Assembly: GCA_016282135.1 (NCBI GenBank)
Contig: JAEEKA010000059.1
Location: 1 to 48,900 of the forward strand
Direction of reading: 5' to 3'
DNA from: Oscillospiraceae bacterium
Lineage (GTDB): Bacteria > Bacillota > Clostridia > Oscillospirales > Oscillospiraceae
Length of the DNA: 48,900 nt
The position numbers were made by a program, and so were the translations under genes. Below the pieces are notes generated by a model. The model saw only the letters and a list, made by a program, of their open reading frames with translations. It made no database searches and was not told the DNA's origin. Positions 6,738 through 14,280 of the stretch are shown in pieces. Numbering within the stretch: position 1 is the first letter of the stretch; each line of letters opens with the position of its first letter.

Positions 6738-8150
6738 ATGGGTAAGAATATTCGCATCACCGAGACAGTCCTGCGCGACGCGAACCAGTCCCTCATGGCC
6801 ACCCGCCTGCCCTATTCCGATTTCGAGGACATCCTCGAGACCATGGACAAGGCCGGGTATTATTCCGTGGAGTGCTGGGGCGGCGCCACCTTTGACTCCT
6901 GCCTGCGCTATCTGGGGGAGGATCCCTGGGAGCGGCTGCGCAAGATCCGCAAGCACATGCCCAACACCAAACTTCAGATGCTGCTTCGCGGCCAGAACCT
7001 GCTGGGTTACAAGCACTACCACGACGACGTGGTGGAGAAGTTCGTCGAACTGGCCATCAAGAACGGCATTGACATCATCCGTATCTTCGACGCCCTCAAC
7101 GACTTCCGCAACATCGAGACCGCCCTCAAGGCGGTCAAGACCTACTCCAAGAAATACAACCGAAAGGTCATCGCCTCCGGCTGCATCTCCTACACCCAGA
7201 GCCCGGTTCACACCGTGGAGAAGTATGTGGAGATGTGCAAGGAGCTGGAGAAGATGGGCTTCGAGACCATCTGCCTGAAGGACATGGCCGGCACCATGAG
7301 TCCCTACGAGGCGGAGCACCTCATCAAGGGCATCAAGCAGGCCCTGCCCAAGATGCCCATCATCCTGCACACCCACTGCACCACCGGCATGGCCTATATG
7401 ACCGTCACCAAGGCCATTGAAAGCGGCGTGGACGTCATCGACTGCGCCACCTCCTGCTTCTCCAACGGCACCTCTCAGCCCGCCACCGAGTCCATGTTCT
7501 ACGCCCTGCAGCAGTACGGCATCGACTCCGGCCTGAACGAGAAGGTGATCAACCAGGTCAACGACTTCTTCAAGCCCATCAAGCAGAAGTACATCGACAA
7601 GGGCACCATTTCTCCCAAGTCCATGGGCACCGACGCCCAGGCCCTGGTCTACAAGGTCCCCGGCGGCATGCTCTCCAACATGATCGCCAATCTCACCGAC
7701 ATGGGCGCCATGGACAAGTTCGACGCCGCTCTGCTGGAGATTCCCGCGGTTCGCAAGGATCTGGGCTATCCGCCCCTGGTCACGCCGCTGTCCCAGATGG
7801 TGGGCAACCAGGCTGTCACAAACGTCCTGGTGGGGGAGCGCTACAAGAACATCTCCAACGAGGTTAAGAACTACTTCAAGGGCGAGTACGGCATCGCTCC
7901 CGCGCCCGTGAGCCAGGAGCTGCAGGACAAGATCCTGGGCGAGGGCAACCAGCCCGTGGACTGCCGGATCGAGGACGCCAAGCGCACCGGCGAGGACTTC
8001 AAGAAGGCCAAGCAGGAGCTGGGCGACCTGGCCCGCAGCGAAGAGGATGTCATGAGCTACATCTGCTATCCCAAGCAGGCCAAGGAGTTCCTTGAGAAGC
8101 GCAAGGCCAAGGAAGAGAACATCGCCACCTACACCATCGAGGCCATGTAA
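6738..8150 (+). CDS. oadA: Oxaloacetate decarboxylase alpha subunit (carboxyltransferase)
   Basis: A 470-residue cytosolic subunit that moves the carboxyl group of oxaloacetate to biotin. The TIM-barrel carboxyltransferase domain begins ITETVLRDANQSL and contains ECWGGATFD, IDIIRIFDALND, CLKDMAG (the carboxylated-lysine motif of this family) and ILHTHCTTG (metal-binding histidines). The C-terminal conserved PYC/OADA region follows. It ends without a biotin domain; the biotin carrier is a separate gene at 8542. The start was set at MGKNIRITET, 7 bases after GGAGGT, rather than an upstream in-frame codon. Pyruvate carboxylase subunit B is the main alternative, but the adjacent oadG and oadB make a Na+ pump decarboxylase the better reading. 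Confidence 0.93.
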   Translation: MGKNIRITETVLRDANQSLMATRLPYSDFEDILETMDKAGYYSVECWGGATFDSCLRYLGEDPWERLRKIRKHMPNTKLQMLLRGQNLLGYKHYHDDVVEKFVELAIKNGIDIIRIFDALNDFRNIETALKAVKTYSKKYNRKVIASGCISYTQSPVHTVEKYVEMCKELEKMGFETICLKDMAGTMSPYEAEHLIKGIKQALPKMPIILHTHCTTGMAYMTVTKAIESGVDVIDCATSCFSNGTSQPATESMFYALQQYGIDSGLNEKVINQVNDFFKPIKQKYIDKGTISPKSMGTDAQALVYKVPGGMLSNMIANLTDMGAMDKFDAALLEIPAVRKDLGYPPLVTPLSQMVGNQAVTNVLVGERYKNISNEVKNYFKGEYGIAPAPVSQELQDKILGEGNQPVDCRIEDAKRTGEDFKKAKQELGDLARSEEDVMSYICYPKQAKEFLEKRKAKEENIATYTIEAM

Positions 8151-8162
8151 GGAGGGCGTATC

Positions 8163-8540
8163 ATGATTGTTCATTTCGATCCCAACCAGCTTGGGCTCAG
8201 AGAACTGACCATCGGCGAACGGACACTGACCGCCCTGCTGGGCTACGCTGTGGTCTTTGCAGGTCTGCTGATCCTGATGGCTCTGGTCTACTGCATGGGC
8301 ATTATCTTCAAGAAGATGGCCGCCCGGAAGAAGCCTCTTCCCGCCGCGCCGATTCCCCAGGTGGGGGAGACCGTTCGGGAGCCCGAGCCCATTGGCGAGC
8401 CGGCCAAGGGCACTGCTGGCGAGATCAAGCTCTACGACGTGTCCGATAAGGATGCCGCTATGATTATGGCGATCGTTGCCAGCCAGATGGGCAAGCCCCT
8501 GAACGAGCTGCGCTTCAAGTCCATTAAGGAGGTCAAATAA
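8163..8540 (+). CDS. oadG: Oxaloacetate decarboxylase gamma-type subunit
   Basis: A 125-residue single-pass membrane protein. A hydrophobic helix (about residues 24-47, GYAVVFAGLLILMALVYCMG) is followed by a basic stretch, a proline/alanine-rich linker and a C-terminal segment IKLYDVSDKDAAMIMAIVASQMG, typical of the OadG family. This subunit helps assemble the alpha-beta complex at the membrane. It lies 12 bases after oadA with AGGAGGGC before its start and directly precedes the biotin carrier gene. Sequence in this family is variable, so placement in the operon is part of the evidence. Confidence 0.85.
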   Translation: MIVHFDPNQLGLRELTIGERTLTALLGYAVVFAGLLILMALVYCMGIIFKKMAARKKPLPAAPIPQVGETVREPEPIGEPAKGTAGEIKLYDVSDKDAAMIMAIVASQMGKPLNELRFKSIKEVK

Positions 8541-8541
8541 A

Positions 8542-8931
8542 ATGAAATATAAAGTTACTCTGAACAAGCGTACCTACGAGGTGGAGGTCGAAGAAGGAAA
8601 GGCCATGCTGGTGGACGAGTACGAAGCCTATGCTCCCGCACCCGCCGCTCCTGCCGCTCCCGCGGCTGCGCCTGCCGCGGCTCCCGCTCCCACCGCCGCC
8701 CCCGCGGAGATCGCCGCCGGCGAGCGGGTCAACGCCCCCATGCCCGGCAACATCCTCAAGGTGGAGGTCAACAAGGGCGACAAGGTCAAAGCCGGTCAGA
8801 TCCTGGTGATCCTGGAGGCTATGAAGATGGAAAACGAGATCGTGGCGCCCAAGGCCGGCACCGTGGCCCAGGTGGTCGTGAAGGTTGGCGAGAAGGTGGA
8901 TACCGGCGCCACGCTGGTCGTCCTCGCATAA
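8542..8931 (+). CDS. Biotin carboxyl carrier protein of the decarboxylase
   Basis: A 129-residue carrier. The N-terminal 30 residues are followed by a long Ala/Pro linker (31-56) and a C-terminal biotinyl domain with MPGNI and EAMKMENEI, in which Lys95 is the biotinylation site. The mobile linker lets biotin swing between the carboxyltransferase and the membrane decarboxylase. Its AAGGAGG lies within the end of oadG, so the two are tightly coupled. In many proteobacteria this domain is fused to the alpha subunit; here, as in several Firmicutes and in methylmalonyl-CoA decarboxylases, it is free-standing. Confidence 0.93.
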   Translation: MKYKVTLNKRTYEVEVEEGKAMLVDEYEAYAPAPAAPAAPAAAPAAAPAPTAAPAEIAAGERVNAPMPGNILKVEVNKGDKVKAGQILVILEAMKMENEIVAPKAGTVAQVVVKVGEKVDTGATLVVLA

Positions 8932-8943
8932 GGAGGGCGCAGC

Positions 8944-10167
8944 ATGGATATCGGTGAAATTCTGAGAAAGCTGCTGGGAGAATCCGGCTATGCCCTGATT
9001 TTCCAGAACAACGGCTGGCAGAACCTGGTGATGATCATTCTTTCCTGCGTTCTGCTCTTCCTCGGCATCAAGAAAAAGTTTGAGCCCCTGCTGCTGGTAG
9101 GCATCGCCTTCGGCTGCCTGCTGGTCAACATCAGCTACTTCATGGGCGGTCCCACGGAGGATGCCCTCTACCATCCTGACCTGTGGACAAAGTTCCTGGG
9201 GGACGATCCCGAGTTCCACCACAACTACGGCATGATCCTCAAGGAGGGCGGCTTCCTGGACATCCTCTATATCGGTGTCAAGACGGGCCTCTATCCCTCT
9301 CTGATTTTCATGGGTGTTGGCGCGATGACGGACTTTGGCCCCCTGATCGCCCGGCCTTCTTCTCTGATTTTGGGCGCGGCCGCCCAGTTCGGCGTGTTCT
9401 TCGCCTTCTTCGGCGCCAACTTCCTGGGCTTCACGGGCGCGGAGGCCGCCTCCATCGGCATCATCGGCGGCGCGGACGGCCCTACGGCCATCTTCCTCAC
9501 CACCAAGCTGGCTCCCCAGCTTCTGGGTGCCATCGCGGTGGCAGCCTACTCCTACATGGCCCTGATCCCCATGATCCAGCCTCCCATTATGAAGCTGATG
9601 ACCAGCAAGAAGGAGCGGGAGGTCGTCATGACCCAGGCCCGTCCGGTCTCCAAGACCGAGAAGATCATCTTCCCCATCGTGGTCACCATCTTCTGCGTCC
9701 TGCTGCTGCCCTCCACCGCGCCTCTGATCGGCTGCCTGATGCTGGGCAACCTGTGGCGGGAGTGCGGCGTCACCGAGCGCCTGTCCGACACGGTCCAGAA
9801 CGCCCTGATGAACATCGTCACCGTCTTCCTGGGTATTTCCGTGGGCGCTACCATGGCGGCGGATCAGTTCCTGAATCTGCAGACCATCTATATCGTCGTC
9901 CTTGGCCTGATTGCCTTCTGCTTCTCCACGGTGGGCGGCCTTACGGTGGGCAAAATCATGTACAAGGTCACCGGCGGCAAGATCAATCCGCTGATTGGCT
10001 CCGCAGGCGTGTCTGCCGTTCCCATGGCAGCACGTGTTTCCCAGCTTGAGGGCCAGAAGGCCAACCCCAAGAATTTCCTGCTGATGCACGCCATGGGCCC
10101 CAACGTGGCCGGCGTCATCGGCTCCGCCATCGCCGCAGGCTTCCTGCTCAGCGTCTTCGGCGGCTGA
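8944..10167 (+). CDS. oadB: Na+-translocating oxaloacetate decarboxylase beta subunit
   Basis: A 407-residue multi-pass membrane protein that decarboxylates carboxybiotin and couples this to Na+ export. It starts MDIGEILRKLLGESG and has about ten hydrophobic segments. The signature GGADGPTAIF includes the Asp needed for Na+ and proton handling, and the C-terminal HAMGPNVAGVIGSAIAAG is conserved throughout the family. It is the last gene of the oad operon, 12 bases after the carrier gene, and a strong bidirectional hairpin follows. Methylmalonyl-CoA and glutaconyl-CoA decarboxylase beta subunits are very similar; the carboxyltransferase at 6738 points to oxaloacetate. Confidence 0.95.
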   Translation: MDIGEILRKLLGESGYALIFQNNGWQNLVMIILSCVLLFLGIKKKFEPLLLVGIAFGCLLVNISYFMGGPTEDALYHPDLWTKFLGDDPEFHHNYGMILKEGGFLDILYIGVKTGLYPSLIFMGVGAMTDFGPLIARPSSLILGAAAQFGVFFAFFGANFLGFTGAEAASIGIIGGADGPTAIFLTTKLAPQLLGAIAVAAYSYMALIPMIQPPIMKLMTSKKEREVVMTQARPVSKTEKIIFPIVVTIFCVLLLPSTAPLIGCLMLGNLWRECGVTERLSDTVQNALMNIVTVFLGISVGATMAADQFLNLQTIYIVVLGLIAFCFSTVGGLTVGKIMYKVTGGKINPLIGSAGVSAVPMAARVSQLEGQKANPKNFLLMHAMGPNVAGVIGSAIAAGFLLSVFGG

Positions 10168-10174
10168 TTCCTGC

Positions 10175-10216
10175 ACAAAAACGCTGCACGGCTTTTTCGC
10201 CATGCAGCGTTTTTGT
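10175..10216. terminator. Bidirectional terminator between oadB and the ROK kinase
   Basis: ACAAAAACGCTGCA (10175-10188) pairs with TGCAGCGTTTTTGT (10203-10216). The A and T runs at the two edges provide a U-tract for both converging transcripts. Confidence 0.9.
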
Positions 10217-10225
10217 TTCTGTCTT

Positions 10226-11185
10226 TCAGTTTGCGTTCCTCGCTGCCTGCAGGGCCAAATGGAAGCATCCAAAGATTCCCGCGTCGTTGCCCAGGGTGGC
10301 CAGGGTAAATCGGGTGCCCTTGCAGGCGTGGAACATGTGGTGGCGGAACCGGGGCTCCACCCCATCCAGCAGGACCTGACCTGCCTTGGACATGCCGCCT
10401 CCCAGAACCACCAGCTCCGGGTCTACCATGCAGCAGCCCCCCGCGATGGTGAGGCCCAGCACGTCATAGATCCGCTCCAGCAGCTCCTTTGCCAGTCCGT
10501 CGCCCCGGGCGGCGCAGTCGAATACGGTTCTGGAGCTGAGCTCCGGTTCCTGCCGCAGCAGGGAGGGACGCTCCGGCTGGGATTTCAGGGCCCGCTCCGC
10601 CATCCGGCCCAGGGCCCGGGCGGAGGCATACTGCTCCGCGCAGCCCTGTTTGCCGCAGGTGCATGCCTCCGCCTCCGGGGAGGGATCCACGCAGAGGTGG
10701 CCGATCTCGCCGCCCACGCCGTGGGCCCCGTTCAGAATCTGGCCGTTCCAGACAAAGCCTCCGCCAATGCCGGTGCCGATGGTGATCATCAGCATGGACC
10801 GGCTGCCCTTGCCGCCGCCGTCGTGGTATTCTCCCAGGGCGGCCACGTTGGCGTCGTTTCCCGCCTTGACGGGCAGGTCGGTGAGGGTGCCCAGGGCTTC
10901 ATGGAGATTGAAGACGCCCCAATTCAGATTGACGCAGCGGTTTACGTTGCCGTCGTCGTCCACAGGGCCGGGAACTCCGATGCCAATCCCTAAAACCTCT
11001 GACTTTGTCAGACCACGGCGGGCCAGGCAGTCGTCAATGGACCGGGCAATGTCGGGAAGAATGGCCGAGCCGCCGTTCTCCGGATGAGTAGGAATCTCCC
11101 ACTTCTCCAGCAGGACGCCCGCTTCGGAGAAGAATCCAAGCTTGACGGTGGTGCCGCCTACGTCCACACCGAATGCGTATTTCAT
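10226..11185 (-). CDS. ROK family sugar kinase, probable glucokinase
   Basis: A 319-residue cytosolic kinase that probably phosphorylates glucose at C6 with ATP. The phosphate-1 loop DVGGTTVKLG is at residues 8-17, the catalytic Asp is in AGNDAN (Asp111), the ROK signature GEIGH is at 159-163, and the zinc-binding CTCGKQGC is at 175-182. These are the features of Firmicute ROK glucokinases (glcK/glkA type); other hexose or N-acetylmannosamine specificities cannot be excluded. The start MKYAFGVDVGG was preferred to an upstream ATG at 11248 because AAAGGATG lies just before it. It is monocistronic, converges on oadB, and has its promoter at 11220-11248. Confidence 0.9.
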   Translation of the reverse strand: MKYAFGVDVGGTTVKLGFFSEAGVLLEKWEIPTHPENGGSAILPDIARSIDDCLARRGLTKSEVLGIGIGVPGPVDDDGNVNRCVNLNWGVFNLHEALGTLTDLPVKAGNDANVAALGEYHDGGGKGSRSMLMITIGTGIGGGFVWNGQILNGAHGVGGEIGHLCVDPSPEAEACTCGKQGCAEQYASARALGRMAERALKSQPERPSLLRQEPELSSRTVFDCAARGDGLAKELLERIYDVLGLTIAGGCCMVDPELVVLGGGMSKAGQVLLDGVEPRFRHHMFHACKGTRFTLATLGNDAGIFGCFHLALQAARNAN

Positions 11186-11219
11186 AACTGATTCATCCTT
11201 TCGGCGTTTTTCTCCGAAT

Positions 11220-11248
11220 ATTTTACCACATTTTGCGTTTTTGTGCAA
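11220..11248 (-). promoter_or_regulatory. Promoter of the ROK kinase gene
   Basis: Minus-strand TTGCAC (11243-11248), 17-base spacer, TAAAAT (11220-11225), about 35 bases before the kinase start. Confidence 0.65.
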
Positions 11249-11306
11249 GATATACGAAAAAACTTCACAAATCTAGCCGGGGGGCCTTTACGAACAAGAA
11301 AAAATC

Positions 11307-11315
11307 TGATACAAT
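11307..11315 (+). promoter_or_regulatory. Promoter of the trmB-two-component-deacetylase operon
   Basis: Extended -10 TGATACAAT with a poor TTTACG at the -35 distance. It is the best candidate in the 210-base divergent interval for the plus-strand operon. Confidence 0.45.
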
Positions 11316-11395
11316 CAAGTTTGAGAGTAATTCTGGAACACACGCCGGGCGGGACAGTCCCGGCAGAGTCTCCAAAATAGAGGAGTATATTTACC

Positions 11396-12055
11396 ATGCG
11401 AATGCGGAAACGTAATAACCTGGAGCCCCGGATGGAGGCTTGCGCCTCTGTCTGGATTCAGGACCCGGAGACCCGCCGGGGAAACTGGCGGCAGCTGCTG
11501 CCCGAGGCCCGGGCGCTGCACCTGGAGATCGGCTGCGGCAAGGGAAAATTCACGGTGGAAATGGCGGAGCAAAACCCGGATGTCCTGTTTATCGCCGTAG
11601 AGCGGGTCAAGGAGGCCTTGGTTCTGGCGATGGAGAAGGCGATTTCCATGGGGCTGAAAAACGTCTATTTCCTCTCGGTGGACGCGGCGGAGCTGGATCA
11701 GCTTTTCGCCCCCGGGGAAGCGGACAGAATCTACCTGAACTTCTGCGATCCCTGGCCCCGCAGCAAAAACGCTAAGCGGCGGCTGACCTATCACACCTTT
11801 CTGGAAAAATACCGTTCCGTGCTTCGGCGCGATGGAGAAATCCATTTTAAGACGGACAACGCCGGGCTTTTTGCCTGGTCCCTGGAGGAATTTGAACGTT
11901 ACGGCTATCCGGTCCGCAATGTCACCGACGATCTGCATCGGGACGGCGTTGTGGGCGTGATGACCGGTTACGAAGAAAAATTTTATGCACTGGGGACGCC
12001 AATCCACCGCTGTGAGATCCTGATGCCCCAGGGAAAGGAGGAAACGCCATGCTGA
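11396..12055 (+). CDS. trmB: tRNA (guanine-N7-)-methyltransferase
   Basis: A 219-residue SAM-dependent enzyme forming m7G46 in tRNA variable loops. The start MRMRKRNNLEP is typical of the family and has GAGGAG upstream. The SAM-binding motif LHLEIGCGKGKF (about 41-52) is followed by the acidic FIAVERV strand, NFCDPWPRSKNAKRRL, which is the diagnostic DPWP-K-H/R-R motif, and the C-terminal TDNAGLF and TGYEEKF segments. It overlaps the response regulator start by 7 bases, so this RNA-modifying enzyme is the first gene of an operon with a two-component system. Confidence 0.96.
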   Translation: MRMRKRNNLEPRMEACASVWIQDPETRRGNWRQLLPEARALHLEIGCGKGKFTVEMAEQNPDVLFIAVERVKEALVLAMEKAISMGLKNVYFLSVDAAELDQLFAPGEADRIYLNFCDPWPRSKNAKRRLTYHTFLEKYRSVLRRDGEIHFKTDNAGLFAWSLEEFERYGYPVRNVTDDLHRDGVVGVMTGYEEKFYALGTPIHRCEILMPQGKEETPC

Positions 12056-12723
12056 ACAAAATCATTCTTGCGGACGATGAAGAGCGCTGGCGCATGCTGG
12101 TCCACGACTACCTGGAACAGGAGGGCTACACCGTTTTGGAGGCGGCTGACGGCGGAGAGGCTGTGGCGCTGCTGCGGGAGAACCCGGACACAGCTCTGGT
12201 GATTCTGGACATCATGATGCCGCGGGTGAACGGCCTGGAGGCCTGCCAAATGATTCGGGGCTTTTCGCAGGTCCCGATCCTGATGGTTACCGCCCGGGAG
12301 GATGAGGAGACTGAAATTTCAGGCATCCACAACGGCGCGGATCAATTTATCTCCAAGCCTGTCCGGATGCGGGCCTTTATGGAGCGGGTCAAGTCCCTTC
12401 TGCGCCGCAGCGGCCAGAGCCAGGACCTGCTGCGCTTCGGGAGCCTGGAGATTGACCCTACCTCCGGCGAGGTTCGGGTGGACGGGGAAAACGTGGCGTT
12501 GACCCCCAAAGAATTCGACCTGCTGCTCTTCCTGGCCCGGACACCCAATGTAATTCGTTCCCGGGAGCAGATTCTTCAGGCGGTCTGGAATACAGATTAT
12601 TACGGTGACGGCCGCACAGTGGACACCCATGTGAAAAACCTTCGGATGAAGCTTGGCCCCTGCGGGGACATGATCCGCACAGTACGCAGCCGGGGCTATC
12701 TCTTTCTTCGCTCCCTGTCATGA
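12049..12723 (+). CDS. OmpR/PhoB-family response regulator
   Basis: A 224-residue transcription factor. The receiver domain (about 1-118) has the acidic pair ADDEE, phospho-acceptor Asp54 in VILDIMMPRVNG, a threonine in MVTARED and the conserved lysine in ISKP. The C-terminal winged helix (about 130-224) includes ALTPKEFDLL, SREQILQAVW and GRTVDTHVKNLRMKL, the recognition-helix region of OmpR-type regulators. It overlaps trmB by 7 bases and the histidine kinase by 4. It is phosphorylated by that kinase by inference. The nearest possible target is the polysaccharide deacetylase that follows, but no binding site could be identified. Confidence 0.95.
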   Translation: MLNKIILADDEERWRMLVHDYLEQEGYTVLEAADGGEAVALLRENPDTALVILDIMMPRVNGLEACQMIRGFSQVPILMVTAREDEETEISGIHNGADQFISKPVRMRAFMERVKSLLRRSGQSQDLLRFGSLEIDPTSGEVRVDGENVALTPKEFDLLLFLARTPNVIRSREQILQAVWNTDYYGDGRTVDTHVKNLRMKLGPCGDMIRTVRSRGYLFLRSLS

Positions 12724-14207
12724 AGAGTCTGCTGCGCCGCCGACTTCGGCTCTGGGTGTTGATGAGCATCACCTTTTCCCTCATAATGATCATAGTAGTA
12801 ACCGCCATTGTCATGACCTTTGATCTGCGGCTGGAGGCCAGTTACCAAAATGAGCTGTCCGGCTTGCTCAGCACCGCCCTGGAGCGGCTGGAGAAGGAGC
12901 AGTTCAACGCAGTTGCGTTGAGTTCCCTGGAGGATCAGGGCATCCGCATTCTGGTGTTGGACGAGCAGACCGGAGAGCTTTGTTACCGTCCCGAGGGAAG
13001 AACCCCGCTGTCAAGCCAGGGGCAATTTGACTCTCTGATCAGGCTTGTTCAAAATCGGTTGGGAAGCAGTGACGGCAGCTTCATGATTATGGACAGCGGA
13101 TGGGCTGATGAGCAGCAAGAGGAGATACTGGAGAGCAAGGAGCTCTTCCTTTGCGGCAGAAGCGGCAGTCGGATTTTCTGCCTGAATGTTTCTATGGTAT
13201 CCACCAATACTGCCGTCAAGCTGGCTACCCGCTTTACCAGAAGAGTCGGCTTGGGCGCGGGACTTCTCAGCGTGTTCCTGTTCTACTACCTGAGCAAGCT
13301 GATTTGTCGGCCTCACCGGCGCATTGCCGAAACGGCGGCTCAGATCGCCAAGCTGGACTTCTCCAAACGCTGTCCGGAAAACATCACCCGGGAAATGAAC
13401 GATCTGCGGCAGAGCATCAACGCCATGGCGGATTCTCTGGAGGTCCACGTGAACGCTCTGCGGGAGGCAAACAGCCAACTCCAGACCGAACTGGCCGAGC
13501 GGATTCGGCAGCAGCAGATATCCGCGGATCTGATCGCCAACCTGGCCCATGACCTGAAAACCCCTATTGCCATTATTTCCGGTTATGCGGAGGGCTTGGA
13601 GGAGGGCCTTGCCCGGACCCCGGAGAAGCAGCAGAGCTACTATGAGGCAATCGAGCGGGAGGGCGAGCACATGCAGGCCATCGTTACCCGGATTTTGGCC
13701 TTGGGCCGCATGGAAAGCGGCGAAACCCCCATTACGCTGGAGCAATTTGACCTGGCGGACTTGCTGGACGAGATTTTGGACAGCTTCCAGCGGGAGATGG
13801 AGCGGCGGGAGTTGATACTGACCCGGGTTGGTACAAGGCCCTGCATGGTTTATTCGGACTATGGGTGCGCCAGACAGTCGCTGATTAATTACATTCAAAA
13901 CGCTGTGTATCACATCAATAACGGCAACCGAATCGAAGTTCGGCTGGAGGACCTGGGAGACCGGATTCGGGTCCGGGTGCTCAATTCCTCCGCCCCCATC
14001 CCGGATGAGGTGAGCCGGAGGCTCTGGGAGAAGCTCTATCGGGGCGACCCCTCCCGGCAGCGGCAGCACGGCGAAATGGGCCTGGGCCTCTCCATTGTCA
14101 AGGGCAATATGGAGCGTCTTGGCCATGCCTACGGTTTTGAAAATGATCCCGATTTTCCCGGCGCGTGCTTCTGGCTGGAGCTGCCCAAGGCCGGGAACGG
14201 GGAATAG
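12720..14207 (+). CDS. Membrane sensor histidine kinase
   Basis: A 495-residue partner of the preceding regulator. It has two membrane helices (about 12-34 and 176-196) flanking a roughly 140-residue extracellular sensor, a HAMP linker with coiled coil (197-265), the HisKA helix with LAHDLKTPIAIISGY (His277), and an HATPase domain with the N-box NYIQNAVYH and late GLGLSIVKGNMERLGH. The catalytic elements are intact. The external domain is acidic and not recognised. The 4-base ATGA overlap with the regulator indicates translational coupling. A 73-base gap separates it from the deacetylase. Confidence 0.94.
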   Translation: MKSLLRRRLRLWVLMSITFSLIMIIVVTAIVMTFDLRLEASYQNELSGLLSTALERLEKEQFNAVALSSLEDQGIRILVLDEQTGELCYRPEGRTPLSSQGQFDSLIRLVQNRLGSSDGSFMIMDSGWADEQQEEILESKELFLCGRSGSRIFCLNVSMVSTNTAVKLATRFTRRVGLGAGLLSVFLFYYLSKLICRPHRRIAETAAQIAKLDFSKRCPENITREMNDLRQSINAMADSLEVHVNALREANSQLQTELAERIRQQQISADLIANLAHDLKTPIAIISGYAEGLEEGLARTPEKQQSYYEAIEREGEHMQAIVTRILALGRMESGETPITLEQFDLADLLDEILDSFQREMERRELILTRVGTRPCMVYSDYGCARQSLINYIQNAVYHINNGNRIEVRLEDLGDRIRVRVLNSSAPIPDEVSRRLWEKLYRGDPSRQRQHGEMGLGLSIVKGNMERLGHAYGFENDPDFPGACFWLELPKAGNGE

Positions 14208-14280
14208 GAGCGTTGGGGCGCGGATTGCGCGCCTGCGGCTTCTGCCGGCTTATGTAAGAATGTCCACGGGAGGAAACAAG

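Noticed and set aside
6735-10365. Two long minus-strand frames opposite the oad operon.
   Set aside because: Both lie fully antisense to conserved genes, lack ribosome sites and have composition typical of antisense GC-rich frames.
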